From JBEIHX01 sp040381075 (GTDB lineage: Bacteria > Pseudomonadota > Alphaproteobacteria > Caulobacterales > Aquidulcibacteraceae), in NCBI GenBank assembly GCA_040381075.1, contig JBEIHX010000004.1, forward strand, positions 62,001 through 126,000: a stretch of DNA of 64,000 nt, in the 5' to 3' direction. Under the pieces are notes generated by a model. It searched no databases. It was not told where the DNA came from and was given only the letters and a program-made list of their open reading frames with translations. Of this stretch, positions 14,404 to 22,195 are shown one piece after another; the stretch's first letter is position 1; each line of letters starts with the position of its first letter. A program made the position numbers and the translations under genes.

Positions 14404-15503
14404 GACGCCAGATCCTGCAGCGCGGCGGCGAGTTCGCAGCCCAGGCGCGCCCGTAAATCCTCATCCAGCGCCCCGTCAAACGCCTCGCTCACAAACGCCT
14501 CCATCAACATCCGACGCGCCTGCGCGTGCGGCACGCCGCGCTGACGCAAATAAAACAGCGCCGCATCATCCAGAGCGCCCGCTGTGGCGCCATGCGCGCA
14601 CTCGACGTCGTGGGCATAGATCATCAGTTCGGGCTTGGCGAATGACCGCGCTCCCTCGTCGAGCAGCAACACCCCATGGCGCTGGCGCGCCACCGTGCCA
14701 TCAGCGCCTGGATGCACGACGAAACACCCCTGAAACACACCGCGCCCGCCGCCGGCCACCACGCCTTTCACCATTTGATGCGTGCTCGATCCGCCCACGC
14801 GGTGATCAACCTGAAACGTCAGGTCGACATGCCGGCCGGCGTCGGCGAGATACGCCGCGTTGAGCCGCACCACCGCGCCGGGCCCGGCCACATCGACATG
14901 TGTCTCAATCCGGGCAAGCCCCGCGCCCTCGGCCAGAATCACCTGTTCAAAGCAGGCCCCCGCCGCAACCTGAACATGCGCACTCATCAGCTGCAGATCC
15001 GCGCCCGTTCCGCGCTGGCGCACAACCCGACGAAGCCGCGCCCCCGGCGCCAGCGAAATCCAGAGCCCCACGAACGCGGTTGCGCCGCCGTCCTGGCGCG
15101 GCCCGCCAGGGCCCGCGTCGAAGCACTCGCTCAGCGTTACGTCCGCGCCCGCAGGGACATCGAAGCGCACGACGCCGCCGCCAGGAGCGTGCGACAGCGA
15201 CGCGGCGACGCCAGGCGCCAGGACCTGCTCGTGAGCGGCAAGACCGGCGGCGATCAGACCGATCACATCGTCGGCGCGCTCGGCCGCCAGCGCAGCCTCC
15301 AGACCCTCGCCGCCGAGGGCCGGGATGTCGCAGCGGTCGGCCAGGGCGCTGCGCAGATCGGAATGGCGCCACGACTCGACGCGCCGGTTCGGCAGACCCT
15401 GCGCGCGCAGGCGCTCGACGGCCCGAAGCGCCGCCGGCCCCCCGGCCGCCTGCAGCGCGCGCACCAGCCCCTCTTCGCCAGGCGTCAGGGTCCCCAGCGC
15501 CAT
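14400..15503 (-). CDS. sufD: Fe-S scaffold protein SufD
   Basis: About 367 residues from the ATG at 15503, which follows the sufC stop by one base; upstream in-frame ATGs lie inside sufC. It shows the early RRVESWRHSD motif, a beta-helix middle region, and the C-terminal SufB/SufD signature CAHGATAGALDDAALFYLRQRG, interrupted here only for length. SufD pairs with SufB and two SufC ATPases to form the SufBC2D scaffold that builds Fe-S clusters under iron limitation or oxidative stress. Confidence 0.93.
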   Translation of the reverse strand: MALGTLTPGEEGLVRALQAAGGPAALRAVERLRAQGLPNRRVESWRHSDLRSALADRCDIPALGGEGLEAALAAERADDVIGLIAAGLAAHEQVLAPGVAASLSHAPGGGVVRFDVPAGADVTLSECFDAGPGGPRQDGGATAFVGLWISLAPGARLRRVVRQRGTGADLQLMSAHVQVAAGACFEQVILAEGAGLARIETHVDVAGPGAVVRLNAAYLADAGRHVDLTFQVDHRVGGSSTHQMVKGVVAGGGRGVFQGCFVVHPGADGTVARQRHGVLLLDEGARSFAKPELMIYAHDVECAHGATAGALDDAALFYLRQRGVPHAQARRMLMEAFVSEAFDGALDEDLRARLGCELAAALQDLAS

Positions 15504-15504
15504 C

Positions 15505-16251
15505 TCAGACAGCCTCGCAGTAACGATCATAGCCCCCGGCCTCGAGCTCATGGGCGAGTTCAGGCCCGCCCGACGCAACAATGCGCCCATTCATGAACAC
15601 ATGAACCCTGTCCGGACGGATGTAATCCAGCAGCCTCTGGTAGTGGGTGATGATCAGCATGCTGCGCTCCGGCGAACGCAGGGCGTTCACGGCATCCGCC
15701 ACCACTCTCAAAGCGTCGATGTCGAGCCCGGAATCCATCTCATCAAGCAGCACAAGCCTGGGCCCCAAAACCGCCATCTGCAGCGCTTCCAGACGCTTCT
15801 TTTCACCGCCCGAGAAGCCCACATTGAGCGGCCGCTTCAGCATCTCCGGATCAATCCTGAGCTCGCTGGCCCTGGCGCGCACCAGTTTGAGGAAATCCGC
15901 CGCATTGACCTCAGCCTCGCCGCGCGCCTTGCGCTGGGCGTTGAGCGCAGTGCGCAGGAATGTCATCGTCGGCACGCCAGGAATCTCAACCGGATACTGA
16001 AAGGCCAGAAAGACGCCGCGTGCAGCACGCTCCTCCGGCGCAAGACCAAGAAGGTCGTCGCCGTCGAGCCGGGCGGCGCCAGCCGTCACCTCATAGCCCT
16101 CGCGACCGCTCAGGACGTAGGACAGGGTTGATTTCCCCGCCCCATTCGGCCCCATGACCGCGTGCACTTCGCCGTCCGGGATGACAAGCGAAAGTCCCTT
16201 CAGGATCGGTTTTCCGTCAACGGAGGCGCACAAAGCATCAATGGTCAGCAT
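15505..16251 (-). CDS. sufC: SUF ATPase SufC
   Basis: 248 residues from the ATG at 16251 (MLTIDALCAS). The Walker A motif GPNGAGKST is at 34-42; an SGGEKKR signature and the Walker B LVLLDEMDSGLD follow, as in other SufC proteins. It is a soluble ABC-type ATPase, not a transporter: it binds SufB and SufD and drives shape changes needed for cluster assembly. An in-frame extension upstream of 16251 crosses a tandem repeat and is not credible coding sequence. Confidence 0.95.
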   Translation of the reverse strand: MLTIDALCASVDGKPILKGLSLVIPDGEVHAVMGPNGAGKSTLSYVLSGREGYEVTAGAARLDGDDLLGLAPEERAARGVFLAFQYPVEIPGVPTMTFLRTALNAQRKARGEAEVNAADFLKLVRARASELRIDPEMLKRPLNVGFSGGEKKRLEALQMAVLGPRLVLLDEMDSGLDIDALRVVADAVNALRSPERSMLIITHYQRLLDYIRPDRVHVFMNGRIVASGGPELAHELEAGGYDRYCEAV

Positions 16252-16266
16252 GGGATCACACAGTTT

Positions 16267-16308
16267 GGTTGGTCTGGGCTGGTTGATTTGGGCTGCTTGG
16301 TTTGGGCG
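16267..16308. repeat. Tandem repeat, 3 x 14 bp, upstream of sufC
   Basis: Three diverged 14-bp units: GGTTGGTCTGGGCT, GGTTGATTTGGGCT, GCTTGGTTTGGGCG. They lie in the 201-bp sufB-sufC gap, an unusually wide space inside an otherwise tightly packed operon, and end 16 bases from the sufC start. Confidence 0.75.
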
Positions 16309-16452
16309 CACAGCTTCTCCAGCACGGATTGCGCGTGTCAACGGCGCGCCCCGCCGCTGCACGGACAGGCCCGCCCGCACAGGCGGGCTTCGCCGCAGGT
16401 GCGCCGCCGACAGCGGCGCAGCCGCCCCACGTCGCACGTCGCTGCGCAGGCC

Positions 16453-17925
16453 TCATCCGACGCTGCCCTCCAGGCTGACGGCGACGAGTTTCTGGGCCTC
16501 AACTGCAAACTCCATCGGCAATTGCTGCAGCACGTCCCGCACGAACCCGTTGACCAGAAGCGCGACAGCATCTTCCTCGCCCACGCCGCGCTGGCGACAG
16601 TAGAACAGTTGGTCTTCAGACAACCGCGTGGTCGTCGCCTCATGTTCAACAATCGCATCCGGCGTCGAGGTCTCGATGTAAGGAACCGTGTGGGCGGCGG
16701 CCTGCGCGCCGATCAGCAGGGAGTCGCACTGCGTGAAGTTGCGCGCGCCGCGCGCCTTCGCATTGACGCTGACAAGACCGCGATAGGCGTTCGAGGAACG
16801 CCCCGCCGAGATCCCCTTTGAAATGATCCGCGACCGGGTGTTGCGCCCCAGATGGATCATCTTTGTGCCGGTATCAGCCTGTTGGCGCCCGTTGGTGATC
16901 GCGATCGAGTAGAACTCGCCCACGCTGTCATCCCCGCGCAGGATGCAGGAAGGATACTTCCACGTGACCGCCGAACCTGTCTCGACCTGCGTCCATGAAA
17001 CCTTGGAGCGCGCACCCCGGCAATCGGCACGCTTGGTCACGAAATTGTAAATGCCACCGCGCCCCTCGCTGTCGCCAGGATACCAGTTCTGGACCGTGGA
17101 GTACTTGATCTCAGCATCGGCGAGTGCGACGAGTTCAACCACCGCGGCGTGCAATTGGTTCTCGTCGCGCATGGGCGCGGTGCACCCCTCAAGGTAGGAC
17201 ACATACGCGCCCTCGTCGACGATGATCAAGGTGCGCTCGAACTGGCCAGTGCCCTTGGCGTTGATCCGGAAATAGGTGGACAACTCCATCGGGCAGCGCA
17301 CGCCCGGCGGCACATACACAAAGGAGCCATCCGAAAAAACCGCCGAATTCAGCGTCGCATAGAAGTTATCAGACGCCGGCACGACTGAGCCAAGATACCG
17401 GCGAACCAGCTCCGGATGTTCCTGTATGGCCTCAGACATGGGGCAGAAGATCACGCCGGCCTTGCGCAACTCTTCCTTGAACGTCGTGGCGACCGAAACG
17501 CTGTCAAGGACAGCATCCACCGCCACCCTCGGCGCACCCTCCACGCCCGCAAGCACCTCCTGCTCGCGCAGCGGGATGCCAAGTTTCTCGTATGTGCGCC
17601 GAATCTCCGGATCGATCTCGTCCAGTGACTTCGGCGCCGCCCTGCTGCGCGGCGCGGCGTAATAATGGGCGTCCTGAAAGTCGATCGCAGGGTAGCGAAC
17701 TAGCGCCCAGGTCGGCTCCCTCATCGTCAGCCAGCGCTCAAATGCGGCGAGGCGCCACTCGAGCATCCAGTCCGGCTCGTTCTTGCGCTCGGAGATGAAG
17801 CGCACAATGTCGGCGTTAAGCCCCTTGGGCGCGAATTCCTGCTCGATGTCGGACACGAAGCCGTATTTGTAGCGGTCGCCCTCCAGTTCACGGACGGTTT
17901 CAATGGTCTTGTCAACTGCCGGCAT
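16453..17925 (-). CDS. sufB: Fe-S scaffold protein SufB
   Basis: A 490-residue SufB with the usual length and family sequences: GFVSDIEQEFAPKGLN near the N-terminus, VYVPPGVRCPMELSTYFRIN mid-protein, and the C-terminal HEATTTRLSEDQLFYCRQRG. SufB is the main scaffold subunit of SufBC2D, where the new cluster is formed from SufS-derived sulfur and iron. It is separated from the upstream desulfurase by only 12 bases, and from sufC by 201 bases with a tandem repeat. Confidence 0.96.
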   Translation of the reverse strand: MPAVDKTIETVRELEGDRYKYGFVSDIEQEFAPKGLNADIVRFISERKNEPDWMLEWRLAAFERWLTMREPTWALVRYPAIDFQDAHYYAAPRSRAAPKSLDEIDPEIRRTYEKLGIPLREQEVLAGVEGAPRVAVDAVLDSVSVATTFKEELRKAGVIFCPMSEAIQEHPELVRRYLGSVVPASDNFYATLNSAVFSDGSFVYVPPGVRCPMELSTYFRINAKGTGQFERTLIIVDEGAYVSYLEGCTAPMRDENQLHAAVVELVALADAEIKYSTVQNWYPGDSEGRGGIYNFVTKRADCRGARSKVSWTQVETGSAVTWKYPSCILRGDDSVGEFYSIAITNGRQQADTGTKMIHLGRNTRSRIISKGISAGRSSNAYRGLVSVNAKARGARNFTQCDSLLIGAQAAAHTVPYIETSTPDAIVEHEATTTRLSEDQLFYCRQRGVGEEDAVALLVNGFVRDVLQQLPMEFAVEAQKLVAVSLEGSVG

Positions 17926-17937
17926 TGGGCCGTCTCC

Positions 17938-19092
17938 TCACGCGGCTGCGCTGGGGGCGAGCTTGGCCGCCCGTCGCGCCGCTTCAATCCAGGCATCCGC
18001 CGCGATGTCGGCGTCCTCAGGCCCGCTCGCCCAGCCAAAGCTGACGCGGATCGCCGCACCGGCCAAGGCCTCGTCAAGACCCATCGCCATGAGCGCGCGC
18101 GAGGTTTTCACCTTGCCCGAAGTGCAGGCCGCCCCGGCGCTCACCGCAACTCCGGCAAGATCCATCGCCATGACCTGCGTCGCCGCCGGGAACCCGGCAA
18201 GGGCGATATTCGACGTGTTGGCCACCCGCACCGCCCCTGCCCCCTGCACGCTCAGCAGCGGCGAGGCAGCACGCACGCGCGCCTCGAACCGATCCCGCAG
18301 GGCGGCGATCCGGCCCAGATCGGCCATCTCGCCAACAGCCGCCTCTGCAGCCGCCGCAAACGCGGCCTGGCCAACAACATTCTGCGTGCCTGCGCGAAGG
18401 CCGCGCTCCTGGCCGCCGCCAATCTGATGCGCGGCCAGGGGCGAACCGCCTCGCGCGACGAGCGCGCCCGCACCGGCGATCGCGCCAACCTTGTGGGCGG
18501 ACAGGGCCAGGTAATCTGCACGCCACGATTCCACGTCGATGGCGACACGCCCCAAAGCCTGCACCGCGTCGACAAAGATGAAGCCGCCAGCCGCCTGCAC
18601 GATGCGCGCAGCCTCCGCGACTGGCTGAATCACGCCGGTTTCGTTCTGCACCGCCATCACGCACGCCAAAGCCGGCCCGGCGGCGGCAAGGCGCTCAAGA
18701 GCCGCCAGATCAATGCGACCATCGGCCGTGGCCGGGATCGTCTCCACAATCAAGCCCCGCACGCCAAGCGCCTGGGCCGGCGCGAGCACGGCGTCATGCT
18801 CAAGGGCGCTCACAAGCACGCGCCCGAGGCCCGCGGCGGCGGCGGCCGTCAGCGCAAGATTGGCGGCCTCCGTCCCGCCGCTGGTGAACACCACGTCGCC
18901 AGCCCTGGCCCCGACGAGCTGCGCGAGGGTTTCGCGGGCAGCCTCCAGGATCCGGCGCTGGTCACGACCAGGTCCGTGTACTGACGAGGGATTTGCGCCC
19001 CCGGCCATGGCCGCAAGCGCTGCTGTCCGCGCCTCGGGACGCACGGGCGCTGCAGCGTTGTAATCGCAATAGATGCGGGGGCGCTGCGTCAT
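17938..19092 (-). CDS. Cysteine desulfurase, NifS/IscS class
   Basis: A 384-residue class I desulfurase. The start IYCDYNAAAPVRPEA is typical; PLP binds K201 (LSAHKVGAIAG), and C323 in SAGAACTSGKVK is the catalytic cysteine in the flexible loop. It overlaps the iscR stop by 4 bases (ATGA). With SufS downstream, the operon has two desulfurases, an arrangement found in several alphaproteobacterial iscR-suf operons. It may serve tRNA thiolation or general sulfur trafficking as well as Fe-S assembly. No IscU gene is present, so I leave the symbol blank. Confidence 0.92.
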   Translation of the reverse strand: MTQRPRIYCDYNAAAPVRPEARTAALAAMAGGANPSSVHGPGRDQRRILEAARETLAQLVGARAGDVVFTSGGTEAANLALTAAAAAGLGRVLVSALEHDAVLAPAQALGVRGLIVETIPATADGRIDLAALERLAAAGPALACVMAVQNETGVIQPVAEAARIVQAAGGFIFVDAVQALGRVAIDVESWRADYLALSAHKVGAIAGAGALVARGGSPLAAHQIGGGQERGLRAGTQNVVGQAAFAAAAEAAVGEMADLGRIAALRDRFEARVRAASPLLSVQGAGAVRVANTSNIALAGFPAATQVMAMDLAGVAVSAGAACTSGKVKTSRALMAMGLDEALAGAAIRVSFGWASGPEDADIAADAWIEAARRAAKLAPSAAA

Positions 19093-19526
19093 CCGGGCGC
19101 GCCGCCTGCAGCGCTTTCGCGCGGCTGGGCCACATCGGCAAGGGTGCGACGATCGAAATAGGTCTCAATGTGTCGGCCGAGATCCTCCCACAGATGATGG
19201 GTCAGACATCTGCCCTTGGCTCCCGTGCAGGCGCGCGGCGAGCCCGCCACGCACCCCGTCGTCCTGATCGGCTCTTCCACCGCATTGATGACCGCACTCA
19301 AGGTCAGGCCCTCCGGCGGACACAACAACCGATAGCCCCCGCCCGGACCGCGCACGCTCTCCACCAGCCCAGCGCGTCGCAGACGGGCGAAAATCTGCTC
19401 CAGAAAGGCGACCGAAATCGCCTGACGCGCCGCGATATCCGCCAGCGGCACCGTCCGGCCGGCGCCTTGCGCCGCAATGTCGGCAAGCGCCGTCACGGCA
19501 TACCGACCCTTCGCGCCCAGTCGCAT
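19089..19526 (-). CDS. iscR: Rrf2 family Fe-S regulator IscR
   Basis: 145 residues from the ATG at 19526 (MRLGAKGRYAVTALADIA). A winged helix-turn-helix covers about 1-70, with QAISVAFLEQIFARLRRAGL as the recognition region and GPGGGYRL as the wing. The cluster-binding region holds C92, C100 and C107 followed by H110, matching the three cysteines and one histidine of IscR, with slightly wider spacing than the C92/C98/C104/H107 of E. coli. IscR senses Fe-S status and controls suf/isc genes. A good match to the type 1 IscR box lies about 130 bases upstream, which fits autoregulation of this operon. Longer in-frame upstream sequence is not protein-like. Confidence 0.94.
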   Translation of the reverse strand: MRLGAKGRYAVTALADIAAQGAGRTVPLADIAARQAISVAFLEQIFARLRRAGLVESVRGPGGGYRLLCPPEGLTLSAVINAVEEPIRTTGCVAGSPRACTGAKGRCLTHHLWEDLGRHIETYFDRRTLADVAQPRESAAGGAPG

Positions 19527-19528
19527 GG

Positions 19529-19558
19529 CGAAATCCTTTGACCTGAAATCCCTTGACC
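19529..19558. repeat. Tandem 15-bp duplication at the iscR start
   Basis: Units CGAAATCCTTTGACC and TGAAATCCCTTGACC match at 13 of 15 positions. They sit 2 bases upstream of the iscR ATG and, read on the minus strand, duplicate the AAAGGA/AAGGGA ribosome-binding segment. Confidence 0.75.
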
Positions 19559-19654
19559 CTGAGGCATTTCCCGCAATCGCCCGTCGCATGGGGCGAGCCG
19601 GCGTGCTAGAAGCCCGCCCGATTGCGCGGGCGACCTTCTCGACATCGAGGTAAG

Positions 19655-19679
19655 GTACCCGACTAGCTTGGTCAAGTAT
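19655..19679. promoter_or_regulatory. IscR type 1-like binding site upstream of iscR-suf
   Basis: The 25-bp site, with core GACTAGCTTGGTC and outer arms GTACCC and AAGTAT, matches the E. coli type 1 IscR consensus (ATASYYGACTRWWWYAGTCRRSTAT) at 21 of 25 positions by my alignment. On the minus strand the TTGACC at 19675-19670 could be the -35 element of an iscR promoter, with a weak TACCTC 17 bases later. A site overlapping the -35 fits repression by IscR. It also lies 27 bases upstream of the divergent hydrolase gene. Confidence 0.65.
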
Positions 19680-19706
19680 TTGACAGGGATGAGGGGGTTC
19701 GCGTCG

Positions 19707-20366
19707 ATGCCCGACGTCGTGTTCACCGGCGCTGCCGGTCGTATCGAAGGGCGCTACGCGCCCGGCAAACAGGAAAACGCCCCGATCGCTCTGATTCTGC
19801 ACCCGCATCCGCGGGCCGGCGGCTCAATGCAGGACCGCGTGACGGTGCAGCTGTATCAGATCTTCATGCAGCGCGGTTTCGCCACCCTGCGGTTCAATTT
19901 TCGTGGTGTGGGACGGAGCCAGGGCGTCTTCGACAATGGCATGGGGGAACTGTCTGATGCGGCAAGCGCCCTTGACTGGCTGCAGAGCCTCAATGTCGAG
20001 GCCCCTTATTGCTGGGTGGCAGGCTATTCCTTTGGGGCATGGATCGGACTGCAACTTCTGATGCGCCGACCGGAAATCGACGGGTTCATCGCCGTCTCGC
20101 CGCCGGCGACCCATTATGACCTGTCGTTTCTCGCTCCATGCCCGGCAAGCGGCCTGATCCTCTACGGCACCAAGGACAATGTCGCGCCAGCCGATGACGT
20201 GGAGCGGATCATCTCAAAGATCCGCACGCAAAAGAACATCAAGGTCGATTATCAGGCGGTTGAAGGCGCGAACCATTTCTACAACGACCATCTCGAGGAG
20301 GTGGAGCGCCGGGTTGCGACCTACCTCGACCGGCGTCTCGCCACCTCGCCAACCCGGCCACGCTGA
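19707..20366 (+). CDS. Alpha/beta hydrolase
   Basis: 219 residues from the ATG at 19707 (MPDVVFTGAAG); an in-frame TTG at 19668 would start inside the IscR box. The alpha/beta-hydrolase fold shows LHPHPRAGG (oxyanion region), the nucleophile elbow GYSFGAW with S108, the acid D157 (YGTKDNVAP) and H190 (EGANHFYND). It has no signal peptide, so it should be cytoplasmic. Related proteins are annotated as dienelactone-hydrolase-like or S33-like esterases of unknown substrate. It is divergent from iscR, and the IscR-type box in between might also affect it. Confidence 0.85.
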   Translation: MPDVVFTGAAGRIEGRYAPGKQENAPIALILHPHPRAGGSMQDRVTVQLYQIFMQRGFATLRFNFRGVGRSQGVFDNGMGELSDAASALDWLQSLNVEAPYCWVAGYSFGAWIGLQLLMRRPEIDGFIAVSPPATHYDLSFLAPCPASGLILYGTKDNVAPADDVERIISKIRTQKNIKVDYQAVEGANHFYNDHLEEVERRVATYLDRRLATSPTRPR

Positions 20367-20506
20367 CGGGCGCGCCGACACGCGCCCGGCCAGGCGAGGC
20401 GGCGCGCGGCGCGCGCCTCGCACGCGGGGCGCAGGCCTGCCGCCCAACCGTCAGGACCCAGCGGCCTGCGTCCGCCAGCCAAGGACCTTCAGACAGCGGC
20501 GCCAGG

Positions 20507-20590
20507 AGACGGCTCCCGGGCGACGGCTCCCGGGCGACGGCTCCCGGGAGACGGCCCAAAGGCGACTGCCCAATGGCGACTGCCCAAACG
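20507..20590. repeat. Tandem repeat, 6 x 14 bp
   Basis: Six 14-bp units drift from one end to the other: AGACGGCTCCCGGG, then CGACGGCTCCCGGG twice, AGACGGCCCAAAGG, CGACTGCCCAATGG and CGACTGCCCAAACG. The gradual change suggests expansion by slippage with later divergence. Confidence 0.85.
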
Positions 20591-20676
20591 GGGCCAGCCC
20601 CTTGCCGAGGCGGGCGTGAGCCTGCACCGACGATTTGAGGCCCGGCCCTAACAGGCGGAGCCGGACCCAGCCCAGC

Positions 20677-20736
20677 CAGACAGGCCGAGAGCAGACAGGC
20701 CGAGAGCAGACAGGCCGAATACACACAGGCCGAATA
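20677..20736. repeat. Tandem repeat, 4 x 15 bp
   Basis: Four 15-bp units: CAGACAGGCCGAGAG twice, CAGACAGGCCGAATA, CACACAGGCCGAATA. It lies 86 bases after the 14-bp array and is unrelated in sequence. Confidence 0.85.
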
Positions 20737-20803
20737 CAGACGCCAGGCAGGCTGGAAGAGGCCTGAAACAGGCCTCTGCCGAACCTGGCATCCGCCGCAG
20801 CGA

Positions 20804-21709
20804 TCAACCGCCAGACAGTTTGCGGATGAACTTCTGGGTCTGGCCGCCGCCCTGCTCATAGGCCTGTTGCCCAGTCGGATCAGCGATCCTGTCCCAGCTG
20901 TCGCGCACTTCCTCAGCGCTGATCCCATCCTTGCCAAGATAAACGCCCTCCGTCTCATACAGACGTGACAGTGCGAATACCCCAGCGCCAGCTGTCAGAA
21001 TCGCACCGCTCGGCGCTTCATCCGACACCAGATAAACAACGCCCGGAGTGACGAATTCCGGCTTGAGAAGCTCCAGCAACTGCGGCGGCATCAGGTTCTC
21101 CGTCATCCGGGTCGCAGCGACAGGAGAGATTGCGTTGATCTTGATATTGTTCTTGGCTCCCTCGATCTTCATCGTGTTCATGAAGCCGACCAGAGCCAGT
21201 TTGGCCGCTCCGTAATTGGCCTGTCCGAAATTGCCATACAGACCCGTCGACGACGTCGTCACGACGATGCGGCCGAAGTTCTGGGCCTTCATGATCTCCC
21301 AGACGGCCTTGGTCGGCTTCACCGTTCCCAGCACATGCACATTCATCACCGCCTCAAAGTCGGCGATCTCCATCTTGGAGAAGCTCTTGTCACGCAGGAT
21401 GCCGGCGTTGGCGATGAGAATGTCGATACGGCCCCATTGGTCCATGGCCTGCTTCACCATGGCGGCCACGCCCGCGTCATCCGTCACCGACGAACCGTTG
21501 GCGATCGCCTCCCCGCCCGCCGCCTTGATCTCGGCGACAACCGCCTCAGCCGCCGCCGAGCTGCCGCCCGATCCATCAACCGCGCCGCCCAGGTCGTTGA
21601 CCACCACCTTCGCACCGCGCCGGGCGAGTTCAAGCGCATGACAGCGGCCAAGGCCGCCGCCCGCGCCGGTAACAATGGCTACTTTGCCGTCAAAGCGGAT
21701 ATCGGACAT
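20804..21709 (-). CDS. Short-chain dehydrogenase of the multifunctional-enzyme (hydroxyacyl-CoA) type
   Basis: 301 residues from the ATG at 21709, which has AGGAG 5 bases upstream. It is a classical SDR: TGAGGGLGR (14-22) binds NAD(P), NAG at 101-103 stabilises the fold, and Y166-x3-K170 (ANYGAAK) with the serine in TTSSTG is the catalytic set. The long VVNDLGGAVDGSGGS insert after the second strand and the C-terminal 60 residues resemble the (3R)-hydroxyacyl-CoA dehydrogenase part of MFE-2/HSD17B4 proteins. It probably oxidises a 3-hydroxyacyl-CoA in the cytoplasm. Substrate range is not readable. Confidence 0.85.
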   Translation of the reverse strand: MSDIRFDGKVAIVTGAGGGLGRCHALELARRGAKVVVNDLGGAVDGSGGSSAAAEAVVAEIKAAGGEAIANGSSVTDDAGVAAMVKQAMDQWGRIDILIANAGILRDKSFSKMEIADFEAVMNVHVLGTVKPTKAVWEIMKAQNFGRIVVTTSSTGLYGNFGQANYGAAKLALVGFMNTMKIEGAKNNIKINAISPVAATRMTENLMPPQLLELLKPEFVTPGVVYLVSDEAPSGAILTAGAGVFALSRLYETEGVYLGKDGISAEEVRDSWDRIADPTGQQAYEQGGGQTQKFIRKLSGG

Positions 21710-22195
21710 GGAATGCTCCTGAGTGAAAGACTGGCGGTCCACCGCGCGAACGTGTCGATGCGTCGGCGCATCGCCGGCGTCAAGCCAACCCCGCCCGGGC
21801 AAGCCAACCGGCGTCCCTCACCGAAGCGGGAGCAGCACGCCCCCAACGCGCCCGCCAGCCCGCCCCACCGCCTTGCCGGACACCGGAAAATCCAGGCCCC
21901 GGCTTCGATCCATATGTTTTTATTGCTATTTCACTCAAGGCAGATCGACGCCCAATCCCTGCGCCAGGATCAACGCCGGCCGCCGTCGACTGGACGGCGG
22001 ACATTCTGCATCTGACACGTGCGCCGGCGCCGCTCCGACACGGCGAACCAGGTCCGCTCCCGCGCCAGACGGGACGGTGATCCAGCGCCGACTTCCCGTC
22101 CCCAGACCGCGACGCCGAGCGCACCCAGCCAGGGATGGCGATGATCGAGCGGGACCGCTCGCCAGGAAAGCAACGGGCGAACGCCCGGCTGATGG
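21710..22195. other. Intergenic region upstream of the SDR gene
   Basis: No convincing gene. An AT-rich patch at about 21912-21945 stands out from the GC-rich surroundings. Read on the minus strand it contains TTGAGT and TATGGA 18 bases apart, which could be a weak promoter for the SDR gene about 200 bases downstream. Confidence 0.4.

Larger units (their letters stand above)
20367..20803. other. Repeat-rich intergenic region between convergent genes
   Basis: No credible coding sequence. The region is dominated by two separate tandem arrays (20507-20590 and 20677-20736). Frames across it are read-outs of the repeats. Confidence 0.7.

Noticed and set aside
13273..14544. Plus-strand ORF of 423 codons
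   Set aside because: Antisense of sufS.
19680..19708. TTGACA as a -35 element for the alpha/beta hydrolase gene
   Set aside because: A -10 at the normal distance would fall on the start codon at 19707, so it does not fit unless translation begins further downstream.
20239..20958. Minus-strand ORF with repeated SACLLSAC-like sequence
   Set aside because: The protein repeats come from the 15-bp and 14-bp DNA arrays, and the frame overlaps two certain genes.
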